Positions 11,820 to 22,077 of a DNA stretch of 64,000 nucleotides are shown here, piece by piece (the first letter of the stretch is position 1; the number at the start of each line of letters is the position of its first letter). The stretch is from Schizochytrium sp. TIO01 (lineage: Eukaryota; Sar; Bigyra; Thraustochytrida; Thraustochytriidae). The notes under the pieces were generated by a model. The model was not told the DNA's origin and did not search any database. It saw nothing but the letters and a program-made list of their open reading frames with translations. Where the stretch lies: positions 3,480,501 through 3,544,500 of the forward strand of contig SMSO01000034.1 of the NCBI GenBank assembly GCA_004764695.1, given 5' to 3'. Made by a program: the position numbers and the translations under genes.

Positions 11820-13403
11820 GACCGTCATAGAAGATACCAACGCAATGGTGTTCCATCAGTATCTTCTTCTTTGAATGTATCCGCGCTACTATTCTAGCTA
11901 GTCTGGCAGGCATTAGCAGCATCAGTAGCGCGCTCTCTATAGGCGCGGTGGGTTTTTAAATTAATTGTGCGAGCGATGCTGTTGGGCGATACAGTGGCAC
12001 GTCGTGTGCGCAGACAGTTGGAACGACTGGAACGGTCACTCTGTCTGTCAGTCGCTTAGTCAGCGGCCAAACCGACAGACCCCATTGAAGCAGAACACCC
12101 TTGGAACAGCTGGGTACCTAGGTAGTTAGGTATGTATGTGCTAAGGGAATGTTCGAGTTGTGATAGCCACAGGTTAGTTAGCAATGTCCTACGCTCTGGT
12201 AGGGGTCTCACAGAACTGCGATATAGATTTTAAAAATATTACTTTAAACAAACAAATCTTAAGTAAAAGAAGTAAAGTTAAAGAAATAAACTAAAGAAGT
12301 AAAGTATTTCATTTTATTTTAAATTAAAATAAACAAATAAATGAAAATATAGAAAATGAAACTCTAAGAAAGATATCACCCATCGCATGATGGGTTGCGG
12401 AGACATTCAAGAATGAATTGCATGCTATCCAAGGTAGATTTGGAGATTCGGGGAATCGATGGTGATTCGCTCTCCGACGATGCATGCGCCACGAGCTGTA
12501 AGACTCGCCTCGAGGGGGAGTCGGTTTGCACGAAACGGGCGTTGCTGTAAGTACGGAATGCGAGGTACTGTTTCTTCTGTCTGTAACCACACCATCAAAT
12601 CTACAATCACTGTGGAGCTGCAGCTCGCTCATAAACTAACTAGCTAACTCACTCACCGCCTACCAAGCTGGTGCCTGGCCATTCACAAAAGTACCTAAAA
12701 AATAAGTCACGATCGGGGATCAGCATTGCGTAAGTAAGAAAGTATGCAGGTAACAAACAACAAGTCTTCAAGACCAAAGCTAAGTCAAAAGCGCCGCGTA
12801 CGCGGTGACATCCATTCCGTTAGCTGCTTCCATTTTCCGTCAGCGGCTGCCCTCCTCTGAGGACACAACTTCAACCAGGTTTGCTCTGCCCTGCTTCAAT
12901 CCCATGTCCGCATGCAGTTTAGCATTACACGGATGCATTGGTGCAGTCGCTCGATCGCTTCATTGCTTAGTTTAATCCCTTGGTCCCTGCCATCTCGTGT
13001 TCATCCATGCATTTCCGCGACGGCATCGTCCGCCCCAATGAGATCCGAAATCAAATGAGATCCGAAATCAAATGAGATCCCAATCAAATGAGATCCCAAT
13101 TAAATCTTCCTCGGGTTCTCCGCGGCTGCAAATTCCCAAAATTCGCAAGTGAAATCAAAATCAATTCGCATCCAAGCAGGCAAGCGAACACGCGAGGAGG
13201 ACCCGCTTCGGGCAGTCGCGTCGGTCCCCTCCGCGTCGCATTTATGACTTTGTTTGGTTCTGCGCAGATTTGGACGGATGCGTTGGTGAACGAGTGAATG
13301 AATGAATGAATGAATGAATGGATGAATTTAAGATGAATGGATGCCGAAGCAGCGCATTCGTTATCGCATTGCATTGGATAAATAGTTAATTCAAGGGAAC
13401 CCA

Positions 13404-13404
13404 G

Positions 13405-13442
<38 letters not shown>
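13404..13442. repeat. (CAAG)n array
   Basis: About ten CAAG tetranucleotide units. An AATG array lies about 100 bp to its left (13297-13323). Confidence 0.88.
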
Positions 13443-14187
13443 GAGGACTGCCTCGATCGAGTCCACCCCCTCCGTCCGCTACCGCCGCGTCCGTGCAGCT
13501 GCTGGTCGGTCCTCCTCTCCGTGCGTCCTTCTGCGATGCTTGCGCTGGTCTGGCGGCCTCTCTGGTCCGCAGAATGTCAGCGTCGCAGGACAGAACAAGG
13601 TCCTTGAGAGAGAACGCTCAGCTTAATTAAGAGCGACACAGCGGATACAGAAGATCATAAACACATGAATACATGAATACATGAATAAATCGATAAAATA
13701 CATGGATACGTAAACACGACAGAGGTTCGTTCCTCTTCACGCACTACACGGACACAACGAAAGGAGGACGGAGAGCGGAGTTTCTCACGCTCTGTTTCAC
13801 GCTCTTCGAAGCCCCACACTGATTCTTTATGCTTTTAGTTGATTGATTGATTGATTGATTGATTGATTAATTTATTATTAAAGTAAGTAATTTGTAATTT
13901 GTTTGTTTTGGTTCTTATTTCTTTAGTGAAAGGAAAGCGAAGAAGAGAAGAATGAATGTGGAGAGAGATGTAATGCAATGGAGAGCAAAAGACGGCGATT
14001 GCGCAGAAAGAGCGACGGCGAGACCTCGAGCACGCATGGTTCAGGGCCGGGCGAAGGACTGGCTGGCCGGCTGGCCACCGCTGCTGCTCGGCTGTGGCAG
14101 CGACCGTGACGGACAGTGCACGCTCGTTCGCCGCCACGACTTGGATTCTCGACCGCCGCAGAGAGAGAGAGAGGGAGATGATGAAGA

Positions 14188-14221
14188 TACATATACATAC
14201 ATACATACATACATACATACA

Positions 14222-14257
<36 letters not shown>

Positions 14258-14264
14258 TATATAT
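14188..14264. repeat. (ACAT)n followed by (AT)n
   Basis: About 15 ACAT units run directly into an AT dinucleotide run, preceded by a short GA run at 14159-14176. Antisense frames over it give artificial Tyr/Val/Cys/Met peptides. Confidence 0.9.
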
Positions 14265-14311
14265 TTGCCCAAGGGTTCTGATTTTTATTCTTTTCATGAC
14301 CAAAACGTTTT

Positions 14312-14488
14312 TATTGAATTGAATTGAATTGAATTGAATTGAATTGAATTGAATTGAATTGAATTGAATTGAATTGAATTGAATTGAATTGAATTGAATT
14401 GAATTGAATTGAATTGAATTGAATTGAATTGAATTGAATTGAATTGAATTGAATTGAATTGAATTGAATTGAATTGAATTGAATTGAA
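14312..14488. repeat. Pure (ATTGA)n pentanucleotide array, ~35 units
   Basis: 177 bp of uninterrupted ATTGA pentanucleotides with no visible substitution. The perfection implies recent expansion. Stops in frame exclude coding. Confidence 0.95.
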
Positions 14489-14746
14489 TAAAATACTGAT
14501 ACTGATAATGAAATCTCTGTGTGATAAAACTTGAAAGAGGTCAGGAGATTGGAGACTATATAGTAGTAGAAAGGAGGCTTTGGGGTTTCGGATTGCGAAG
14601 GCAGCCTCCTAGGAGATTGTTATGGGGCAGTTAGCGAAAACCGAGCTTGGAGGCAATATGCACGGTGCATCTCATGCTCTGACTAAAAGGAGATTCGGAA
14701 ACTCGGAAGTCTTCTTAAGTCTTTTCCCCCTTTTCCTTCCTTCCTC

Positions 14747-14750
<4 letters not shown>

Positions 14751-14782
<32 letters not shown>
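14751..14782. repeat. Poly(T) tract, 32 bases
   Basis: An uninterrupted T run, followed by two shorter T runs separated by CTCG. It is about 1.5 kb upstream of the first vWA gene, so a promoter role is not suggested by position. Confidence 0.9.
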
Positions 14783-15635
14783 CTCGTTCTTTTTTTCTCG
14801 TTCTTTTTTTTTTTGAATGGACAAAATCGTGAAATTATCTTGAGCAAGATAACCAACCCCATTCGTCAATCAATATACGAGGCACCTGCGCCTGCCTGGT
14901 TGCTTTTGTTAGGTCGGCAGTTGCGTCTCCTCTCTTGAACCCATCGATACGCGTGGCGTTTTCCTTCGTCCATTGCGCTGTCGCAGAGGAACACAACGAA
15001 CTCTGGAAGAATTGGGACTCCGACTAGTCATAGGTTTCATCTCCTGAGGAGGTCCTGCTCCGTTTTCTGGAAAGAGATGAAAAGAGGGGCTTAATACAAA
15101 TTTATCTAATTAAATAAAAAGAACTCAATTTCACTCGAGATAGTAAAAACCTTCTGCTTGAAAAGTAGAGATACTAAGAGATAGGCGCTACTTCCCATGG
15201 CGTGACTAAGGAGGCAGGTACAACTTTGTTTTCCTCTGAAAGTAAAGTAAAAAAGTCAGGTAAAGAGCAAAGGCAGAGAGAAGAGAGACTTGGAGCAAAG
15301 GAAAGGAAAAGGAAAAGGAAACAACAAACTTGAAGGAAGGAGAATGTTCACTAGAAGACCCTTTTTTGCGGGATGCCGCAAAGTTACATTTTGCGTTCGT
15401 CAATATATCCAGCAGATAAAACATCGAGAAAAGAGGAGAAGCCGTCTTAGACATCTATCTATTTATTTATCCATCTCTTTATCCTTCGACTTGTTCCCTC
15501 ATTCATTATGGCTAAGCGGGCTCGAAAAGAGCGCGAATACTTTCAGGTCAGGGCTCGGAGATTATAGCGTCAGCGAGACTCTCTCGAGTGGAGAAAAGAG
15601 CGATTTTGGGCCATCTCTTGCTAGCTAACTAACTG

Positions 15636-15670
15636 ACTGACTGACTGACTGACTGACTGACTGACTGACT
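15636..15670. repeat. (ACTG)n array
   Basis: About eight ACTG/CTGA units flanked by AACTAACT-type sequence. Confidence 0.85.
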
Positions 15671-16254
15671 AACCAAACTGCGCCACCATTCCTTTGCAGA
15701 GTAGGGTTTGAGACAGCTGCCACGGGGACGTCTGCTTAGACTGGCTAGCGAGCCTCGTAAGAAAGTAGAGGAACTCGCCTGCTCCGTTGGTCTCTCTTTG
15801 TCTCCAGAAAAGTTTGTGTTCCTTGTCATGACAACAGAGGGGAAGAGAAAGAAAGAGCGAATTTGTGGTTCGAAAATTTTCAAGCGGCTTCATTTTTCAG
15901 AAAAAAGAAGTCAGAGGAGCGTTCCTTTTATTTTATTTCGAAATTTATTAATTAGTGAATTTATTTATTTATTTATTTATTTATTTTTTTGAAAGAGGAA
16001 AGGAAAAGAAGGGTTTTATTTAAATACTAAAAGAAAAAGAAGAAGAAAAAAGAAACTGAATGTATGGAAAGAAGAAGCGGAAAGAATTTTTTTTTAAATC
16101 TTAGTTGACTGGGAGCAAGTTGGGGATCGGCAAACCATCCGAAGCAAATCCAAATCCAAACCCAAAACAAAGTCGTCCTGACAAACCCAAAACAAACACA
16201 CAAACCAGACAGAAGAAGCAGTGGACGATTGCTGTATTCTGATAGACCATCGAC

Positions 16255-18897
16255 ATGCTCGAGGGTCGATTCGTGGCACTTGCCACGCTCCTCTGCGTGC
16301 TTGTCTCTAGTGCGACAGCCGCAACAACCAACATCTCTTCATGCATCTTCGATGTTGTTCTCGTCTTTGACCAGTCTGGAGACCAGGCATACATTGAGGA
16401 GCAGCAGGAGACCGCTCGCTCGCTCATCGACTACTTCAACATTGGCGTCGAGTCTTACAATGACCACTTTGGTGCGATCACCTTCGACAGTGCCATCTAC
16501 AACGAGGAGGATCTCATGCAGCTGGCTGACAGAAACGAGACTGTGACCTACATTGATGCTATCAACCAGAGCAACAGCTCCGACACTAACCTTTACCTTG
16601 CCCTCAACAAGTCCACCGAGATGATGCTCGATGCTCGTGACAACGTCACCAAGCTCATTATCGTCTTCGGTGATGGCAACAACTACGTATCTGTTGAGAA
16701 CGAGACCACTGTCTACCAGTACTGCACTAACGCTACCACTGAGCTTTCTTGCCTCACCGAGATTGTCAGCAATGCTAAGACCACCAACGATGTCAACGTT
16801 CTCTACGCCCCCACCTCCAACTCCTCGAGCAACGTTTTCGAGGAGAGCCCTCTCTCAAGCTACGTGATTGACGCTGATGTCTACATTTCTCACATTCAGG
16901 AGCAGTGCAACAGCTCCAGCTCCAGCTCCAGCTCTAGCTCTGGATCTGGATCCGGTTCTGGCACTATTTCTGGCGGATCTTCTTCTGCTAGCGAGAACGG
17001 CACCTCTTCCCCCACTAAGAAGCCCACCAAGAAGCCCTCCACTGGTTCTTCTTCTAGCAACAGCTCTGGTGACTCCCCCACTGCTGCCCCGACCAAGAAG
17101 CCCACCTCTGGTTCTTCTTCTTCTTCTAGCAACAGCTCTGGCGATTCTCCCACTGCTGCCCCGACCAAGAAGCCCACCTCTGGTTCTTCTTCTTCTAGCA
17201 ACAGCTCTGGCGATTCTCCCACTGCTGCCCCGACCAAGAAGCCCACCTCTGGTTCTTCTTCTTCTAGCAACAGCTCTGGCGATTCTCCCACTGCTGCCCC
17301 GACCAAGAAGCCCACCTCTGGTTCTTCTTCTTCTAGCAACAGCTCTGGCGATTCTCCCACTGCTGCCCCGACCAAGAAGCCTACCTCTGGTTCTACTTCT
17401 TCTAGCTCCACTTCTGCCCCGACCAAGAAGCCTACCTCTGGTTCTACTTCTTCTAGCTCCACTTCTGCCCCTACTGTCAAGCCCACCAAGAAGCCAACCT
17501 CTAGTTCTTCCTCCAGCTCTAACTCTTCCCCCACGTCTGCTCCGACTAAGAAGCCCACCTCCAGCACTAGCTCTGGTACTGGCGACTGTGTGAGCAGCAG
17601 CAACGGCAGTGGCAGCAGCATTAGCTGCACCGGTGACAGCGGTTCCTCTTCCTCTAGCTCTTCTAGCTCTGGCAGCGGCTCCTCTTCTTCTTCTTCTAGC
17701 TCTAGCGGTGGTTCTTCTTCGTCCTCCAGCTCTGGCACTACCCCTTCCCCCACCAAGAAGCCCACCTCTGGTTCCTCTTCTAGCTCCGGGTCCACTCCTT
17801 CCCCGACCTCGAAGCCCACCAAGAAGCCCACCTCTAGTTCCTCCTCCAGCTCTAACTCTTCGCCTACGTCTGCCCCAACCAAGAAGCCCACCTCGAGCTC
17901 TAGCTCTGGCACTGGCGACTGTGTAGGCACCAGCAACGGCAGCAGCAGCAGCATTAGCTGCACCGGTGACAGCGGCTCCTCTTCCTCCAGCTCTTCTAGC
18001 TCTGGCAGTGGCTCCTCTTCTTCTTCTGAGAGCTCTAGCGGCGACTCTTCTTCATCCTCTAGCTCTGGTTCTTCGCCCACCGCCAAGCCCACCAAGAAGC
18101 CTACTTCTGGTTCTTCTTCTAGCTCCAGCTCCACTTCTGCCCCGACCAAGAAGCCCACCTCCAGTTCCTCCTCGAGCTCCAGCTCTGGATCTAGCAGCTC
18201 CTCCAGCTCCAGCTCCAGCTCCAGCTCCTCCAGCTCCAGCTCCAGCTCCTCAAGCTCCAGCTCTAGCTCTGGCAGCTCTTCCAGCTCCAGCTCTGGTTCT
18301 TCCCCTACTGCTTCCCCGACCAAGAAGCCTACCTCGAGCTCTAGCTCTTCCAGCTCTGGATCCAGCAGCTCCTCTAGCTCCAGCTCCTCTAGCTCCAGCT
18401 CTTCCAGCAGCTCTAGCAGCTCCAGCTCTAGCTCTTCCAGCAGCTCCTCTAGCTCCAGCTCTGGTTCTTCGCCCACCGCCAAGCCCACCAAGAAGCCCAC
18501 CTCCTCCAGCAGCTCCGGCTCTGATTCTTCCAGCTCCTCCAGCTCTAGCTCTTCTAGCAGCAGCAGCAGCAGCTCCTCCAGCTCCAGCTCCTCCAGCTCT
18601 TCTAGCAGCAGCTCCTCAAACTCTAGCTCTGGTTCTGGTTCTGGTTCTAGCTCTAGCTCAAACAGCTCTTCTAGTTCTTCCAGCAGCTCCAGCTCCAGCT
18701 CCTCTAGCTCTAGCTCCAGCTCCTCCAACAGCTCCTCCAACTCCAACTCTGGCTCTGGCTCCAGCTCTTCCAGCTCCTCCAGCTCTAGTTCTTCTAGCTC
18801 TTCTTCTAGTTCTTCTAGCTCCTCAAGCTCGTCCAGTTCCTCCAGCTCTTCTAGCTCGGACTCTGGCGACCGCCGTGCCCTCCGCGGAATGCTCTAA
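16255..18897 (+). CDS. Secreted vWA-like domain protein with PTKKPT and polyserine stalk (paralogue 1)
   Basis: This 880-residue frame opens with a signal peptide (basic residue at 5, hydrophobic core 6-19, likely cleavage after the Ala-rich stretch near 20-23). Residues about 30-220 resemble a von Willebrand A domain: strand IFDVVLVFD with Asp39-x-Ser41, a Thr in TNLYLAL, and IIVFGDG further on. The usual last Ser of the first metal-site motif is Asp43. Cys30, and Cys in YQYC, LSCL and QEQC, are shared with the gene at 47890. Many N-x-S/T sequons are present. From about 225 the protein is low complexity: 23-residue TKKPTSGSS...SPTAAP repeats, two GDC...SCTGDSG Cys pairs, then polyserine with TKKPTS islands. 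It ends DRRALRGML with no hydrophobic anchor. Codons strongly favour C in third position and AAG for Lys, suggesting high expression. Function is inferred: surface, matrix or adhesion protein. The start is the only ATG giving a signal peptide. Confidence 0.9.
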   Translation: MLEGRFVALATLLCVLVSSATAATTNISSCIFDVVLVFDQSGDQAYIEEQQETARSLIDYFNIGVESYNDHFGAITFDSAIYNEEDLMQLADRNETVTYIDAINQSNSSDTNLYLALNKSTEMMLDARDNVTKLIIVFGDGNNYVSVENETTVYQYCTNATTELSCLTEIVSNAKTTNDVNVLYAPTSNSSSNVFEESPLSSYVIDADVYISHIQEQCNSSSSSSSSSSGSGSGSGTISGGSSSASENGTSSPTKKPTKKPSTGSSSSNSSGDSPTAAPTKKPTSGSSSSSSNSSGDSPTAAPTKKPTSGSSSSSNSSGDSPTAAPTKKPTSGSSSSSNSSGDSPTAAPTKKPTSGSSSSSNSSGDSPTAAPTKKPTSGSTSSSSTSAPTKKPTSGSTSSSSTSAPTVKPTKKPTSSSSSSSNSSPTSAPTKKPTSSTSSGTGDCVSSSNGSGSSISCTGDSGSSSSSSSSSGSGSSSSSSSSSGGSSSSSSSGTTPSPTKKPTSGSSSSSGSTPSPTSKPTKKPTSSSSSSSNSSPTSAPTKKPTSSSSSGTGDCVGTSNGSSSSISCTGDSGSSSSSSSSSGSGSSSSSESSSGDSSSSSSSGSSPTAKPTKKPTSGSSSSSSSTSAPTKKPTSSSSSSSSSGSSSSSSSSSSSSSSSSSSSSSSSSSSSGSSSSSSSGSSPTASPTKKPTSSSSSSSSGSSSSSSSSSSSSSSSSSSSSSSSSSSSSSSSSSSGSSPTAKPTKKPTSSSSSGSDSSSSSSSSSSSSSSSSSSSSSSSSSSSSSSSNSSSGSGSGSSSSSNSSSSSSSSSSSSSSSSSSSSSNSSSNSNSGSGSSSSSSSSSSSSSSSSSSSSSSSSSSSSSSSSSDSGDRRALRGML
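17035..17480 (+). repeat. Intragenic 69-bp tandem repeats
   Basis: Within the first vWA gene, units start at 17035 (66 bp), 17101 (72 bp), 17173, 17242 and 17311 (69 bp each), followed by two 51-bp variants from 17380 and 17431. Each unit encodes a TKKPT motif, a Ser run, an NSSGDS sequon and PTAAP. All lengths are multiples of three, so copy number can change without breaking the frame. Confidence 0.93.
18130..18860 (+). repeat. Polyserine-coding AGCTCC-type repeat tract
   Basis: The 3' part of the gene consists mainly of mixed AGC, TCC, TCT and TCA serine codons, often alternating as the hexamer AGCTCC, with Gly, Asn and TKKPTS islands. The mixture removes stops from other frames, producing long spurious Ala/Pro/Leu frames on the same strand and Glu/Leu frames on the opposite strand. 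Confidence 0.9.
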
Positions 18898-20815
18898 ACA
18901 CAGTAAATTGTTCATTAGTCACGCGATGGCAAACCAACTAATTCTATAGCAATAAGACATTTACAAAAAGCTTGAAACATTTAGTACTTTCTGCTCGACC
19001 GTTTGTTGTGTTGTTGATCTCATGTTGCGCTTCCTTGTTACTGACATTTTTGTTTTCCACCAAGATATCAAGTTTGTGTAAGCACTTGCTTCCTTGTAAT
19101 CCCTCAAGATCATCCAACTACAGTCCTAGTATAAACTATAAGAGTCAGCTGCCGATATCTTGAAAGATTGAAGTGAAAGACATTTTCTTGTAGAAAAGAA
19201 CTTCGATACCCACAAAACAAGGCAAGGTTAACTATAACTTGTTCCGTAGAGAGATGCGCTTGGGTTGGCATCTACGAATAAAAACAGTGTAACGTTTTAC
19301 TTTCTTGGTTTCGAATAATTTAATCAAGATGCTGATTCTAGCATGGCAATTTTACAGAAGCTGCGGCTACCGGCTAGAAAGGCAAGTAAATTGAACAATA
19401 ATACCGAAAGATGAGTCTAGCCAGCTGGAGGCTGGATATAATTATGAAGACAAGAGCCTTGATGAAAGCTTTCAGAAGGTTCATTTAAGGAGTTAGTGAA
19501 CTGCTGTCTTGGATAAGAATTTCAGGTAAGACGGATTTATGTAATAATTAGGGGGCTAAGACATTCTTGGACTGTGCTAGATGTACTTGACAGGGTTAGT
19601 TTATTTCAACTTATTCATTAATCAATCCAGGTTTCACCATATCTGGTTCTTAGTAATGTGAAATTGCGCGTTTGGTTCTTGGCTTCTCACCCACATAAGT
19701 TTGATTGTCTAGTTCGGTTCTATTGAATGCCCCATATCTATCAGGTTCTAACAAAGGGACACCGAGAACTCTAGCAATGCCGCGTCCACTAGTTCCTCTG
19801 ATAATTAGAACTCTCAGCAACTACTATGTATGTATATATATATTTAAGTAGGCAATCGTTTTCAGAAATGTGTGATGTACCAGAACATCCACTTGTGTTG
19901 AACATGGTGACCTCCAAGCCACCAAATAAGAAGTTCTGGCCAATCTGTAAGCTCTTACTATATTTCAAATAAGCAGAAATAAAGAGATGCTTGAATATCT
20001 GCTGGGGACCTACCCTTGGATAGATCATAAGTAAACTCCATGGTGTCTCGTATTATAAAGTACATCCGCTATATTGATGAGAAAATCTGAAATACTTTGC
20101 TAAGGTCAAGAGATTGCAAAATCGTATAATTTAAAACGCCTCAGTCTTCATGGGTTACTATATTCAGCCTTTATATATCAAGTACTAGATTCCTGAGTAA
20201 ACTTGCCTGTTGGGAAGTATCAACTTTCAATATTAAGCCAGTGTGAATGGCATACTTTACTTTGGCGAAGGTCATATATGTCCAAGTTTAGCTAAAATAT
20301 CCATTTAGCTTGCATTCAACTGGATGGATATGCATAACTTTTGGTTAAGGCGTCATAGTTTTCTCTGGTATATGCACACAGCAAACATCGTTTTATCTTG
20401 AAATTGCAATATTTTACTTTTGACACGCCTCTCGTGTTTCGTAAGATGCTTAGGGAACTCAGGTTACAAGTGGAGGTCCCCCTTCATCAAGGCTTTATAT
20501 TTAAACTGGTTATGGAAATGGAGCAGACCAATTATATAGCACTGAACCTCATAACACTATCTGTGTTATTAACAAAGGTTCGCGATACGGATAATGCGGC
20601 TCAGATTCCCTTAAATATGGTGTCAGTATTCCACTTTCACCATCATCTTTACGTTGAACACCAAAGAAAGAAACAACTACTACCAGTGTAATTCAATTTA
20701 ATAATGCTCAATCTTGCTTATAGCATATGCTTAACAATCTATATTCGTTTGCTCTCCTTGTAGATGTAAACCTTTTAAGCAACTATGTTTTTGATGAAGT
20801 TTCGTTTGTAGAAAT
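18898..20815. other. AT-rich intergenic block
   Basis: This 1.9-kb stretch follows the first vWA gene and resembles the left-hand AT-rich block in composition. Its 5' part must hold the gene's 3' UTR; an AATAAA lies near 19276, inside CGAATAAAAACAG. An inverted LTR-like element occupies 19402-19819. The open frame at 20398-20691 starts at TTG and matches nothing I recognise. Near 20815 the sequence switches to repeat-saturated DNA. Confidence 0.6.
19402..19819 (-). mobile_element. Solo-LTR-like element, copy 3 (inverted, degraded)
   Basis: Read on the minus strand from 19819, the unit begins TGCTGAGAG and follows copies 1 and 2 over its whole ~418 bp, with shared blocks such as CGTTTGGTTCTTGGC and AGAACTCTAGCAATG. 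Its other end is degraded (TACCGAAAG in place of TGCTGAGAG), and the flanks AATAA and ACTAC do not match, so it is the oldest of the three. It lies about 500 bp downstream of the first vWA gene. Confidence 0.65.
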
Positions 20816-21544
20816 TAGGCCGCCCACTGAAGAAACCGTGAACCGTGAAACGCTCATTGTTTTGTCTTTCATCTCACTGGCGTATGGCATCAATCTCTAG
20901 TAACGAGGTAACTATAATCACTAGTGCTCAAACCTGCCCTTCATTGGTTTAGACGAGGCAGCGTTTGCTCCTCCAGCCTCTTCTCATTCAGAGCGAGTAC
21001 ACGGTTTTCACTCACTCAGGGTTCAAGCTAATTTCTTGGACACCTGCTCTCTCATCGTACCGATGCGGTTTGATCCGCAAGTTACAGGATGGAAAGGGTC
21101 CGCCTCTGGCTGACGATTGAGGGTGCCTGGGGCCCTCGCTTATCGTGATGCTGTCTGGTCTTGGTCCTCCTACTGCCTTTTGGCCTTTTGTCCGTGACAG
21201 CACTATGCAGGGCCCTCGCTGCCTGCCCGTCGCTAGCAGTTCTCCTTCATCCTCGCGTTCGCACGCACGCACCGCTCAGCTAGCCTCTGGGAGGGCACTC
21301 TGCTTGGCTGTTCTGGCAGCGTCAAAGTCACCGCCTCCAGATTAAAACAGACAAACCAACCAACCAACCAACCAACAAACAACCCCAGAAAACCAACTCA
21401 CTCTGTCATGGACAGCCAGGAGGCCAGCGAGTGCGTGACACCTTCTCTCCTGAAAGCTCTCGCTACGGACCGCTCTACCCAAGCAAGCAAGCAAGCAAGA
21501 GAACAAGCGTTCTGCGAAATGCACCTTCCTCAGACTCCAGCCTT

Positions 21545-21632
21545 CCCAAACAAACAATCAAACAAACAATCAAACAAACAATCAAACAAACAAGAAAGAA
21601 AGAAGGAAAGAAAGAAAGAAAGGAAAAAGGAA
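21545..21632. repeat. (AAAC/AATC)n and (GAAA)n arrays
   Basis: AAACAATC units (21548-21590) run into GAAA/GAAG units (21590-21632). A CCAA array lies at 21355-21377 and a CAAG array at 21480-21500. Confidence 0.82.
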
Positions 21633-21973
21633 ATCACGCTGTCTCCTCACGCTGTCCCCAGTACACACCTTCCCGCGTAGGAAGCTGTTAAGGTACCCTA
21701 AGTATCACGCGTGATTGCGGTGACTACTCATTGGCTAAGAGCTGGTAATGTAGGGCAAAAGCGACGGACATAGCAGGTCCATAGGAACCCATTGATCTCC
21801 AGATAGAAAGGTTCCTGAATGAGGCATGGACAGATCGACGAACAGACAAAGAGACAAACAGAGAAAGAGAGAGAGAGAGAGATAGGAAAGTGGACAGATA
21901 GTTTTGATGGGGTTTCAAGAGAGAGGGGGCTTTGAATAAGTGGAGCCGTGCGATCACTCCACGGAGCGCAGAG

Positions 21974-22077
21974 GCATTGCATTGTACTGCATTGCATTGT
22001 ACTGCATTGCATTGTACTGCATTGCATTGTACTGCATTGCATTGTACTGCATTGCATTGTACTGCATTGCATTGTAC
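21974..22077. repeat. 15-bp tandem repeat, about 7 copies
   Basis: The unit GCATTGCATTGTACT is repeated almost without variation for 104 bp. There are no spacers, so this is a minisatellite and not a CRISPR array. It is free of stops in several frames, giving artificial peptides on both strands. Confidence 0.93.

Larger units (their letters stand above)
6591..16254. other. Simple-repeat-saturated block A, no gene supported
   Basis: From about 6.6 kb the sequence is of intermediate to high GC and full of tetra-, penta- and longer tandem repeats in many motifs, listed separately where long. Numerous overlapping open frames of 60-160 codons occur in all frames and both strands. They are explained by repeats without stops (for example the His/Ser/Ile/Phe frames over the CATT array) or by base composition, and none shows a recognisable domain or codon pattern. 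I see no tRNA, rRNA or transposase. The last ~200 bases before 16255 are purine/C-rich and may hold the promoter and 5' leader of the downstream gene. Confidence 0.55.

Noticed and set aside
16896-18746. 616-codon minus-strand frame rich in Glu, Leu and Val
   Set aside because: It is the exact antisense of the PTKKPT/polyserine repeats (AGCTCC reads GAGCTG). Stops are absent only because of codon choice on the coding strand; there is no independent domain.
21974-22077. Possible CRISPR-like regular repeat
   Set aside because: The 15-bp units abut directly with no spacers and the genome is eukaryotic.
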